A DNA stretch of 64,000 nt from CAVUUN01 sp964421755 (GTDB lineage: Bacteria; Acidobacteriota; UBA6911; RPQK01): NCBI GenBank assembly GCA_964421755.1, contig CAYQYP010000014.1, positions 31,293 to 95,292 of the forward strand. The letters run 5' to 3'. How positions within the stretch are numbered: the stretch's first letter is position 1; each line of letters opens with the position of its first letter. Below are positions 41,249 through 48,825 of the stretch, one piece after another. Position numbers and translations under genes: made by a program. The notes beneath the pieces were generated by a model. That model was given only the letters and a program-made list of their open reading frames with translations, was not told the origin of the DNA and ran no database searches.

Positions 41249-42175
41249 ATGTTCGACCAGGTCAACGACGATTTTATCGAGTGTGTAATGAACGTAAGCG
41301 AAGGCCGGGAGATCGACCGTATCCGGGCCATCAGCTCTCAGGTCGAGACGATTCCCGGCGCTCACCTGCTCGATTGTTCGTCAGACCCCGACCATCATCG
41401 GACCGTGCTCTCCTTTATCGGCGGCCTCGAATCCATAATGGATTCTGCGTTTGCCACGATTCGCCGGGCGGTCGAGTTGATTGACATGCGGGTTCATCGT
41501 GGGGTGCACCCGCGAATCGGTGCTGTTGACGTCGTCCCCTTCGTACCCCTGGGCTCCCTTTCCATCGAACCGTGCGTGGACCTGGCGCGCAGGCTGGGTG
41601 ACCGGGTTGCCAGTCAGCTGGGGATTCCCGTCTATCTGTACGAGGACGCGGCAATACGTCCCGACCGAACCCAGTTGCCTGATATACGAAAGGGCGGCCT
41701 GGAGGGATTGGCCAAGAGTATCGCGACCGATCCGTACCGCACCCCTGATTTTGGTCCTTCCCGACTGCATCCTACCGCAGGCGCGGTGATCATCGGCGCA
41801 CGCGTCCCCCTGGTTGCGTTCAACATCTATCTGGGCACCGGAGACGTTGAGCTGGCGCGGCGCATTGCCCGTTCGATTCGAGAACGGGACGGAGGGATGC
41901 CGAAAGTCCGGGCAATGGGCTTCTTCATCGCCCGAAAGCAGCAGGCACAGGTTTCGATCAACTTGAGAGACTATCGGCAGACATCAATCCTTTCGGTGTG
42001 GGAGCGTGTGAGCAAAGAAGCCGACGACCTTGGCGTCCCAGTCCTCTCGAGTGAAATCATCGGGCTCGCCCCTTCTGCGGCCTTGAGCGACTCGGTTTGC
42101 GAGCGGATCGGATTGGAGAATCCCGGCCGCACTCCGGTTCTCGAAAGGCGAATAGCGGAGGTGCTGAGCGGCTGA
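41249..42175 (+). CDS. ftcD: glutamate formimidoyltransferase
   Basis: 308 residues, the formiminotransferase part only, without the cyclodeaminase domain of the bifunctional enzyme. Transfers the formimino group of N-formiminoglutamate, a histidine breakdown product, to tetrahydrofolate. Signature segments are ECVMNVSEGREIDRI, DPDHHRTVLSFIG, HRGVHPRIGAVDVVPFVPL with the catalytic histidine, and FNIYLGTGDVELA. No hut genes are nearby. Confidence 0.94.
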   Translation: MFDQVNDDFIECVMNVSEGREIDRIRAISSQVETIPGAHLLDCSSDPDHHRTVLSFIGGLESIMDSAFATIRRAVELIDMRVHRGVHPRIGAVDVVPFVPLGSLSIEPCVDLARRLGDRVASQLGIPVYLYEDAAIRPDRTQLPDIRKGGLEGLAKSIATDPYRTPDFGPSRLHPTAGAVIIGARVPLVAFNIYLGTGDVELARRIARSIRERDGGMPKVRAMGFFIARKQQAQVSINLRDYRQTSILSVWERVSKEADDLGVPVLSSEIIGLAPSAALSDSVCERIGLENPGRTPVLERRIAEVLSG

Positions 42176-42186
42176 AGGGGGACGAG

Positions 42187-42424
42187 GAGACGGGAGACAG
42201 GGAGACAGGGAGACAGGGAGACAAGGAGAGGGGGACAAAGACAAAAAGCCGATCACGACTACGATCACGATCACGAGCGCGAGCGCGAGAGGACGCGGGA
42301 AGAAGCCGAGGACGGCGTCACCTGTTCGGCTCGTGCTCGCGCTCGTGATCGTGATCGTAGTCGTAATCGTAATCGTAATCGGCTTTTCGTCTCCTCCTTT
42401 GTCTCCTTGTCTCCTTGTCTCCCA
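42187..42424. repeat. large inverted repeat built of tandem short words
   Basis: The left arm has repeats of GGGAGACA, then CGATCACGA and GAGCGC words (to about 42288). The right arm (42336-42424) carries their complements in reverse order: GCTCGCGCTCGTGATCGTGATCG, then TCGTAATCG units, then GTCTCCTT units. It fills the 274-bp gap between ftcD and trmL. Repeated words at both ends suggest growth by slippage as well as inversion. Confidence 0.75.
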
Positions 42425-42449
42425 TCTCCCCTCTTTCCCGTCTGAAACT

Positions 42450-42908
42450 ATGCACGTCGTATTGGTTGAGCCCGAGATTCCTCCGAATACAGGAAACATA
42501 GCCCGCCTTTGTGCCGCCACCAATACCCCGCTGCATCTCGTGGAGCCGCTCGGGTTCCGGTTGACCGACAGTCGTCTCCGACGTGCCGGTCTGGACTACT
42601 GGCACGCGGTCACAGTAGTACGACACCCGAGTCTTCGCACTTTTCTCGAGGGCAAGACGCGTGAGACTCTCTTCTTCCTGTCAAAGCACGGGGCGGAGCC
42701 TTATTGGAATGCCCCTTTTGGAACCGAGTCCCACCTGGTGTTCGGCAGTGAAACCCGCGGTCTTCCAGATTGGGTCTTTGAAGAATACCCGGACCGGATT
42801 TGGACCATCCCCATGGAAAACAGTGCGGTGCGCAGTCTGAATCTCTCAAACGCCGTGGCCGTTGTGCTGTACGAGGCGTTGCGCCAGCTCCACGGCAAGC
42901 GGCTATAA
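42450..42908 (+). CDS. trmL: tRNA (cytidine/uridine-34 2'-O) methyltransferase TrmL
   Basis: SPOUT-family enzyme that 2'-O-methylates the wobble base of certain leucine tRNAs. 152 residues from the ATG at 42450. The trefoil-knot SAM site is made of PNTGNIARLCAAT, VFGSETRGLP and IPMENSAVRSLNLSNAVAVVLYEA, all present. The reading frame continues upstream through the GATCGTAATC repeat as an artificial valine/isoleucine run, which I exclude. Confidence 0.95.
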   Translation: MHVVLVEPEIPPNTGNIARLCAATNTPLHLVEPLGFRLTDSRLRRAGLDYWHAVTVVRHPSLRTFLEGKTRETLFFLSKHGAEPYWNAPFGTESHLVFGSETRGLPDWVFEEYPDRIWTIPMENSAVRSLNLSNAVAVVLYEALRQLHGKRL

Positions 42909-42909
42909 T
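42904..42909 (+). promoter_or_regulatory. TATAAT overlapping the trmL stop, possible promoter of the M20 peptidase
   Basis: A perfect -10 sequence covers the TAA stop of trmL (42906-42908) and lies 44 bases before the ATG at 42954. No good -35. Confidence 0.35.
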
Positions 42910-42953
42910 GCTAGGTTCAGGCTGCTGACAACACAGTGGCCTGTTCCGTTCTT

Positions 42954-44387
42954 ATGCAATCCAGATCCAGAAAAAGGGGAGTAGGACCGGCTGCTCCGCG
43001 TTGCATTCTGAGCTCTCTCCAGGCTTTGGCACTCTACTTAATAGCCGCGACGGCCCAGTTGTGTGCCCAGGAAGCCCCAGACTTTAAGGATCTCTTGAAA
43101 GAGTCGGTCCGTACACTTTCGTCCTATCTGCAGATCGACACGAGCAATCCGCCGGGCCGGGAACTCCGCGCCGCCGAATACCTGGCGCAGGTGTTGCGAC
43201 GCGAAGGGGTCCCCGCCCGGGTGCTGAAGAGTGCTCCGGGACGGGGCAACGTGTACGCGCGGTTGAAAGGCCGGAGCGACCAAGGCGGGTTGATGCTCTT
43301 GAGCCACCTTGATGTCGTCCCTGCTGAGGCGGCCTCCTGGACCGTGCCGCCCTTCTCCGGAATAAACCGGGGAGGATACATTTGGGGACGAGGAGCGGTC
43401 GACGCGAAAGGCCTTGGGATAGCCCATCTGGCAACAATGATCGCCTTGAAAAGAGCCCGGATTCGCCTCGATAGAGATGTCGTCTTTCTAGCGACAGCCG
43501 ACGAGGAGTCCGGAGGATCGGATGGTATGGCCTGGATTGTGCGGAGGCATCCGGAAGTGCTGGCAGGCGTGGATTTCGCCTTGGCCGAGGGGGGAAACAA
43601 CCTGGTGCGCGACGGTCACCTCGCCTATGTCGGTGTGGAGCATACTCAAAAGATTCCAGTCTGGTTGCGCCTAACCTGCCGAGGAAAATCAGGGCATGCT
43701 TCGGTCCCGTCGCGCGGATCGGCGCCGCATCGGCTCATTCGCGCCTTGGAACGGCTTCTGGGCTATCAACCGCCGGTCCAGATCAATTCCGCCGTCTCAA
43801 GGTACTTCAGGGAGCTGGCTCCGTTCCAAAGCGATGGTCTGCGTGAGCGCTACCTCGACATCAAGGATGCGGCCAGAAACCCTGACTTCTTGAGAAACAT
43901 GGAGGCCGGCCACCGCGCCCTTCTAAGAACCACAATTTCCGTGACTGTGGCCCGTTTCGGCCTGAAAATCAACTCCATTCCCGGACAGGCCGTTGCAGAA
44001 CTCGACTGCCGGCTGGTTCCCGGCTCCGATCCGAACGAGTTCCTGGCGACGGTGTCGGATGTGATCGGCGATCCGAACGTCGAGATCGAGCCGCTTCTGG
44101 TGGGCGAATCCGCTGCTTCGTCCCTCGACTCGACGTTCTTCGCGGCCATCCGATCGGCGGTGTCCCGGGTGGAGAGGCGCGCGGTTGTTGGTCCTGCGGT
44201 CATGCCCGGTTTCAGCGACAGCCGGTTTCTCAGAGAGAGGGGTATCGTCGCGTACGGCTTGGATCCGTTCCTCTCCGCCGCCCCGGTTTCCGAGACACAC
44301 GCGAACGATGAAAAACTGGCGGTCCAGGAACTGGACTTTGCGATTCGATTCTTGTGGGAAATAGTCTCGCAGTTTGCGAGTTCATGA
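42954..44387 (+). CDS. exported M20-family zinc peptidase/deacylase
   Basis: 477 residues from the ATG at 42954; a GTG at 42936 is the alternative and neither has a clear ribosome site. Basic N-terminus and hydrophobic segment (ALALYLIAATAQLCAQ) form a signal peptide. The di-zinc set is present: His/Asp in LLSHLDVVPA, Asp in GRGAVDAKG, Glu pair in ATADEESGG, Glu in ALAEGGNN and the last His in SETHAND. The dimerisation lid domain (RGKSGHASVPSRGSAPHRLI) also fits. Substrate is probably a peptide or N-acylated amino acid in the periplasm. Confidence 0.9.
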   Translation: MQSRSRKRGVGPAAPRCILSSLQALALYLIAATAQLCAQEAPDFKDLLKESVRTLSSYLQIDTSNPPGRELRAAEYLAQVLRREGVPARVLKSAPGRGNVYARLKGRSDQGGLMLLSHLDVVPAEAASWTVPPFSGINRGGYIWGRGAVDAKGLGIAHLATMIALKRARIRLDRDVVFLATADEESGGSDGMAWIVRRHPEVLAGVDFALAEGGNNLVRDGHLAYVGVEHTQKIPVWLRLTCRGKSGHASVPSRGSAPHRLIRALERLLGYQPPVQINSAVSRYFRELAPFQSDGLRERYLDIKDAARNPDFLRNMEAGHRALLRTTISVTVARFGLKINSIPGQAVAELDCRLVPGSDPNEFLATVSDVIGDPNVEIEPLLVGESAASSLDSTFFAAIRSAVSRVERRAVVGPAVMPGFSDSRFLRERGIVAYGLDPFLSAAPVSETHANDEKLAVQELDFAIRFLWEIVSQFASS

Positions 44388-44409
44388 TCCGACGGTTTCG
44401 AGGCGGTAT

Positions 44410-46884
44410 TCAGGCAGCCGTTCGCAGCGCGCCCTCCGAAACCCAGTGAGACAAGACCCGACGGATTCGATACGGGTCGGTCATGAATTCCCCCTCGCAT
44501 TCCACCGGCGTCTTTCCGGAGATCGCCTTCTCCCATAACGGTCGTAGGAGCGTCAGGTCGGTCTCCTCTTCGGGGGCTGTTGGATGGCCAGGCGTCGGCA
44601 ACAGGACGGCGTTGTCGGGTACGATCAGACACGCCTGGCGATACTCGTCATGACGGCGCATTCCTTCCATGAGGGTGGCGAGCAACGGCAGTTGGGGAGC
44701 TTCAACTCGACACCCGCTTTCTTCTATCCTTACCAGCCGGTACCGCCCGCTGACCGGTTTTTCCATCAGTAGAAAGAGCGCATCCACTCCCTGAAGCTGG
44801 CCAGCTGAGCAACTGCGCAAGTTGCCCTCATCGAGTCTCAGTCGACCCCGCAGCTCGTTGGAGGGGCCCAGCAGTTCAAGAATGCCCGTTGTCCCGCGTC
44901 GGGCCAGGCGCTGCAGCAGGGCCGGAAGATCAAACGACGCAAACTCTGCTTCAACAAGGGGTGCGGGTGTCCGCGCTTCGGCGACGGGTGAGACGGCCGG
45001 GGTGTCGGCGCCCGAGGCGAGGGCCGCCGGCTGCTCGGCCAATCCGACGGGGGAGGCTGCTGCCTGGCCGAAGGAACTGTCGGGATATCGACTTGCGGCG
45101 TCCGCCAATGCCGACCTTACAGCGGGCGATTTGGTTCCGGACAGGGCTCGAATCAGGAAGAGAAGCTTTTTCTCCCGCCGTTTGCGCAGCCAGCGAAAAA
45201 GCGGGAAGGGAAGCGTCCGCTTGAGTTCGGCCAGGAGTCGTTTGCTGCTTTTGGGGTCTCCCGCCAAATCAAAGGCACCCAGGTTAGCAAGCGGCGCGCA
45301 ACTGACTCCCTGGAAACGGGAAGAACCAATGCAGTGATCGAGTACCGCCTGCCGGGTCGCGGCCTCATCGTAGACAGCCAGTCGGGTGAGTATTCGCTCG
45401 ACGAGCAGGATCCATGCCGCTTCCACTGTTCCGTCGGGATCGCCCGATGCACGCTCGGCCCTTTTTTTCGCCTGTTTGAGAAGCGTCATCAGCACCGCGC
45501 AGGCTCTTTCACTTTTGATGGCCTCGAAATAGCGAACCAGTTCCCGGAATGCGGGCAGGGGCGCGGAGGAACCGGTCAGCCGTGCAACGATATCCAATTC
45601 GTCGTCTTCCGGACTCATGTCCGGGATTGCCAAGGCAGCGAGTATCGACATGGCATCTCGGACGTAGTCCCACGTAGTCGAGCTCTCGGGAATTTCCTCC
45701 TCGAGGATCTGTGAGAGTTCGTAAAGCAGGAACCGGCGAGTCTCATTCCCACCCACCTGAAGCAATGCGAGCAACAATCGCCTGGGCAACCTGATGCTTC
45801 CGGTCTTCAATTGAGTCAGCAGACTGCGGGGCTCCAGACCCTGAAAGAACCCGATGAACCGCTGCAGCAGATCATGGGAAAAAGGATCTGCAGCATACTC
45901 TTCGAGTTTCCCCAATCGGATCTCTTCTTCGGCAGCAGCCCAGATCGGGTTACCGACCGGCGGTGCGACCTTCCCCTCGTTCACCAACTGCCGGGCGGAG
46001 TCGACGATTGAAACTGCCCGGCCAAGAGCTCCCTGGTTGAACTGCTCTATAGCAGTCCGAACCATATGGGAAAAGCGTTTGCTGTTCTCTTCGGGTTGCT
46101 CCGACAGCTCCACAATCCGCTGCATCGCCTTCAGCCGGTTGTCACGGAACCGGGGAACTGGCACAAGTTTCTGCGATCCCGCAGGTTCAGTCGAACTGCT
46201 GGGCGGAACGACCGCCCAATTGGGCAGACTTCTGCCCAGGGCGCGAAGCACGGCGGGAACATCCGTATCGAGGCCCAGAGCTTTCAATTGCTCCAAGCGT
46301 TCGTTCAATTGCTGGGATGATTCGGCGGTTCGGGTGGCGGCCGCGAGCAACTGCGTGACCATCTCCTCGGTCACCTGTGGTTTGTTGCCCGCCTTGGATT
46401 GCGCCATTCCCGCGGCGAGTTTGTCGATGAGCGGGAGCAGGTTTCGAGCTAGACGTTCGGACGACTGGACGGTGAACTCGTCGAGCTCGTTTTCCTTCGA
46501 AACCGCATACAGCTCGTTCCGGACAGGGTGCAGTACCTGATAAAACGCGAGCCGCAGTCCGTCCCGATAATGAGCCGGGCATGCGCCTAAAAGAGCGGGT
46601 TGAAGCCGCTCCATCAGTTGATAAAGCGCTTCATCTGGAATCACCCTCAGTTCAGCGAGCTTGGAGAAGCGGCGAAGCGCGTTCGCCAGCCATTCCATTT
46701 GTTCCTTTTCGGTTTTCGGCGCGAGATTCTTCGCCCACTGAACCAAGTTTGCAGCAAAAAGGTCGGTCGAGCGTTCGATCAAAAAACGGAGTGACCCGGC
46801 GATGAGCAGCGGGGGCAACGTGTCGGTGAGGTACTGTTCAATTTCTGAAAGCGCTTCCCGAACTTCGGTGAGGCTTCCGGCCAT
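44410..46884 (-). CDS. large helical protein with C-terminal PATAN (DUF4388) domain
   Basis: 824 residues with no signal peptide or membrane helix. The first ~600 residues are alpha-helical with repeats resembling HEAT/ARM pairs (DYVRDAMSILAALAIPDM, VEAAWILLVERILTRLAVYDE). An Ala/Pro-rich linker (about 605-648) leads to a DUF4388/PATAN domain at about 651-725 (FDLPALLQRLARRGTTGILEL, GRLRLDEGNLRSCSAGQLQG). A winged-helix-like end may follow. PATAN domains occur in CheY-like regulators and motility signalling. Function here is unknown. A sigma-70 promoter with ideal spacing precedes it. Confidence 0.85.
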   Translation of the reverse strand: MAGSLTEVREALSEIEQYLTDTLPPLLIAGSLRFLIERSTDLFAANLVQWAKNLAPKTEKEQMEWLANALRRFSKLAELRVIPDEALYQLMERLQPALLGACPAHYRDGLRLAFYQVLHPVRNELYAVSKENELDEFTVQSSERLARNLLPLIDKLAAGMAQSKAGNKPQVTEEMVTQLLAAATRTAESSQQLNERLEQLKALGLDTDVPAVLRALGRSLPNWAVVPPSSSTEPAGSQKLVPVPRFRDNRLKAMQRIVELSEQPEENSKRFSHMVRTAIEQFNQGALGRAVSIVDSARQLVNEGKVAPPVGNPIWAAAEEEIRLGKLEEYAADPFSHDLLQRFIGFFQGLEPRSLLTQLKTGSIRLPRRLLLALLQVGGNETRRFLLYELSQILEEEIPESSTTWDYVRDAMSILAALAIPDMSPEDDELDIVARLTGSSAPLPAFRELVRYFEAIKSERACAVLMTLLKQAKKRAERASGDPDGTVEAAWILLVERILTRLAVYDEAATRQAVLDHCIGSSRFQGVSCAPLANLGAFDLAGDPKSSKRLLAELKRTLPFPLFRWLRKRREKKLLFLIRALSGTKSPAVRSALADAASRYPDSSFGQAAASPVGLAEQPAALASGADTPAVSPVAEARTPAPLVEAEFASFDLPALLQRLARRGTTGILELLGPSNELRGRLRLDEGNLRSCSAGQLQGVDALFLLMEKPVSGRYRLVRIEESGCRVEAPQLPLLATLMEGMRRHDEYRQACLIVPDNAVLLPTPGHPTAPEEETDLTLLRPLWEKAISGKTPVECEGEFMTDPYRIRRVLSHWVSEGALRTAA

Positions 46885-46908
46885 TCTAAGGCTCTCCGTT
46901 TTTGACGA

Positions 46909-46937
46909 ATCATAGCAAGGCTACTACGCGCGTACAA
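46909..46937 (-). promoter_or_regulatory. sigma-70 promoter of the PATAN-domain gene
   Basis: Minus strand: TTGTAC (46937-46932), 17-base spacer ending in TTGC, TATGAT (46914-46909). The box ends 24 bases before the ATG, and GGAG stands 10 bases before the start. Confidence 0.65.
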
Positions 46938-47055
46938 GAAGAGTATGCAGGTGTTCCGAATAAAGAACAGGGAAAAATTACCGGCCGGCTACGCCTGGTG
47001 TGTACTTTTTTTGAACCTTTCTCTTCTAAATGGATCTTCCTGTAAAGGACGGCAT

Positions 47056-47071
47056 TGGCACTGCAGTTGCT
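47056..47071 (+). promoter_or_regulatory. sigma-54 (RpoN) promoter of the glycine-zipper gene
   Basis: TGGCAC (47056-47061), five bases, TTGCT (47067-47071): an exact match to the -24/-12 consensus with GG and GC ten bases apart. Start of transcription is expected about 12 bases after the GC, near 47082, leaving a 30-base leader with GGAGG at 47104-47108. Confidence 0.85.
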
Positions 47072-47113
47072 TAAGCACATGTGACAGCCTTTACCGAGCC
47101 TTTGGAGGTTTCT

Positions 47114-47677
47114 ATGACGGTCAATTTAGGGAATCGACATTTCATCATGGCGGGCGTGCTGATTGTGGCGCTGATCGTGGGCGTCTGGGCGCTGACGCGT
47201 GACAATAGGGATCCGGAGTGGCTGCGCAAGGAATACGGCATTACGAACGCATTCAGCCAGAAAATACAGACTCCGGACGGAACGATCGATGCGAGTCTCG
47301 TCCCAATCAATCTGGCCACCGGAGAGACGGCGTACCTGGTGGTACCGAAGAATGGCGACGACGTTTACCTGAAGGATGGCGACGGCTTAGCTCCTGTTGA
47401 GACAACGGATAGGAGCGTCAGTCGCGAACAGTTCGTCCGTTCTCAGCCGGTGATTGTCGAGCGGCCGGTGAGTCGTGCGAGAACCGCTGAACCGCGGGCA
47501 ACGGTAGAGCCCAAGAAGAAACGCTCCACCCAGAAGGAGATCCTGATCGTGGCCGGAAGCGCCGGCGCTGGTGCTGCTATTGGTGGTATAGCGGGCGGCA
47601 AGAAGGGCGCAGCCATCGGTGCAGTATCCGGCGGTGTGGCGGGTCTGGGCTACGACCTGGCTACGAGGAACAATTGA
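47114..47677 (+). CDS. membrane-anchored glycine-zipper protein, sigma-54 controlled
   Basis: 187 residues from the ATG at 47114 (GGAGG six bases upstream). One membrane helix lies near the N-terminus (FIMAGVLIVALIVGVWAL). A soluble middle follows (DGTIDASLVPINLATGETAYLVVP), then a basic linker (PKKKRSTQKE). The C-terminal glycine zipper (GSAGAGAAIGGIAGGKKGA onward) is of the kind that inserts in or packs across membranes. Its TGA stop is the first part of the octamer repeat that follows. Function is unknown; envelope stress or surface assembly would fit. Confidence 0.82.
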   Translation: MTVNLGNRHFIMAGVLIVALIVGVWALTRDNRDPEWLRKEYGITNAFSQKIQTPDGTIDASLVPINLATGETAYLVVPKNGDDVYLKDGDGLAPVETTDRSVSREQFVRSQPVIVERPVSRARTAEPRATVEPKKKRSTQKEILIVAGSAGAGAAIGGIAGGKKGAAIGAVSGGVAGLGYDLATRNN

Positions 47678-47718
47678 CCAGCTGACCTGCTGACCAGCTG
47701 ACCGGTTGACCTGCTGAC
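47676..47718. repeat. five tandem octamers GACC(A/T/G)G(C/T)T, locus D
   Basis: GACCAGCT, GACCTGCT, GACCAGCT, GACCGGTT, GACCTGCT at 47676-47715, then GAC. The first copy overlaps the TGA stop (47675-47677) of the glycine-zipper gene. Confidence 0.78.
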
Positions 47719-47812
47719 GTTGGTCCGACTTCCAAGTGGGACACTACACACCGCCAGCAACACCGAGCCAGCTGGCCGCATGCCGAATGTCCGACTTGGA
47801 AGTCGGACCAAC
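47719..47812. repeat. 24-bp inverted repeat next to octamer locus D
   Basis: Arms 47719-47742 and 47789-47812 match as reverse complements at 23 of 24 positions. The arm sequence (TTGGTCCGACTTCCAAGT) resembles 35048-35074 upstream of the histidine kinase. Confidence 0.8.
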
Positions 47813-47899
47813 GACGGGCCCGGCTGGTGCAATTTGACATTGGGGAAGGCCAAAAGGAATCTCCTCCTGTTTTCCTCGGCTTTCCCCCTAGGTTCGATT

Positions 47900-47989
47900 G
47901 GAATTTCGGGGACATAATACTTAATTCTCAAGCAGTTGCCGAGTAGTCACCGAAGGCAAAAGAATTAAGTCTTGTGTCCCCGAAATTCC
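47900..47989. repeat. 29-bp inverted repeat with GGGGACA...CTTAATT arms (REP/RAYT-like)
   Basis: Arms 47900-47928 and 47961-47989 agree at 27 of 29 positions, with a 32-base loop. The arm word, GGGGACATAATACTTAATT, resembles short repeats I recall beside Y1/REP-associated transposases in many bacteria. It sits 36 bp from the stop of the methyltransferase gene. Mobile origin is inference; no transposase is present. Confidence 0.6.
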
Positions 47990-48024
47990 TCTGTCCCCGA
48001 AGTCTACTGTTTCCGCTCTCTCCA

Positions 48025-48819
48025 CTACGCTCCCCCCGCCGGCAGCCACAAAGACTTACACGTCAGTTCCTGGTGGTTCAGGCCAGCCGCTTTATCCAGC
48101 AATCTGAGCCGTTCGGGCATCTCCGGGGCAAATCGCCACTCGTCGCCCCGACCGCCGGCCGATTCAAAGGCCTCCTTCCATTCTGTCCACCATGGAGAGA
48201 CCCACCGTGCAAGCGGTTCGATGACCAGGACTATTCTCCGGCCGCTGCCACGTTCGAGCAGCCGGTTAAGCAAAACAGCCCGCGGCCGTTCGTCGATCTC
48301 GTTGACCGTGAAGGCGAGGACGATTCCCGCGACACCTCCCGGCCTGCTCCCGAGTCCCGTTTCCGACCAGGTTAACCGCGTCGCATCGGATTTTACGGTC
48401 CGGCCGGCCAATTTGAAGAAGTCGTAGTTCCATCGAGCTTCGCCGAGTGCCCATTGATTTCTGTCGATCCCGGTGACCACAGGCCGGAAATCGGGGGAAC
48501 CGTTAAGGGCCCAGCCGATCCCCGCGCTCCCGGTGCCGCAACCGAGATCCACGATTGTCGAAGGGAAGCTGCCCGCTCCCAACTGCGAGCTCACGTAGTG
48601 AACCTGGAGCAGGTGTAGCGGAGCATAGAACAGGGCAAACGCGGCTCTCTTTCCCGGACTTTCCAGCGCCCGGTCGATTCCCGCGCTGGCGCGGCGCTCG
48701 ACATAGAGGGAAGAAAGGGCCTGGAGGGCACGCCTTACTTCCGGGAACGTGAGTTCCTTGAGATGCCTGCCCTCCAGCGCGGAGTACCACTTGTCGAAAG
48801 CTGCCGGCGGCGTGATCAC
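48025..48819 (-). CDS. class I SAM-dependent methyltransferase, possibly Rsm22-like
   Basis: 264 residues from the GTG at 48819, six bases after the ftsZ stop, so probably the last gene of the dcw transcript. The SAM-binding motif is VDLGCGTGSAG at about 90-100, with a conserved Asp in GIDRN. The helical N-terminus (LSSLYVERRASAGIDRALES) vaguely recalls Rsm22-type ribosomal proteins, but I cannot confirm this. Substrate unknown. Confidence 0.8.
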   Translation of the reverse strand: MITPPAAFDKWYSALEGRHLKELTFPEVRRALQALSSLYVERRASAGIDRALESPGKRAAFALFYAPLHLLQVHYVSSQLGAGSFPSTIVDLGCGTGSAGIGWALNGSPDFRPVVTGIDRNQWALGEARWNYDFFKLAGRTVKSDATRLTWSETGLGSRPGGVAGIVLAFTVNEIDERPRAVLLNRLLERGSGRRIVLVIEPLARWVSPWWTEWKEAFESAGGRGDEWRFAPEMPERLRLLDKAAGLNHQELTCKSLWLPAGGA

Positions 48820-48825
48820 CTCTGC

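Noticed and set aside
42187..42424. CRISPR array
   Set aside because: Repeat units are 6-10 bases and mirrored as complements, without spacers of constant length and without cas genes.
42333..42449. Extended N-terminus for TrmL consisting of Val/Ile repeats
   Set aside because: It is a translation of the GATCGTAATC micro-repeat arm; TrmL homology begins at the ATG at 42450.
46945..47202. Small plus-strand gene before the glycine-zipper protein
   Set aside because: The frame spans the sigma-54 promoter and ribosome site of the real gene and reads into it out of frame.
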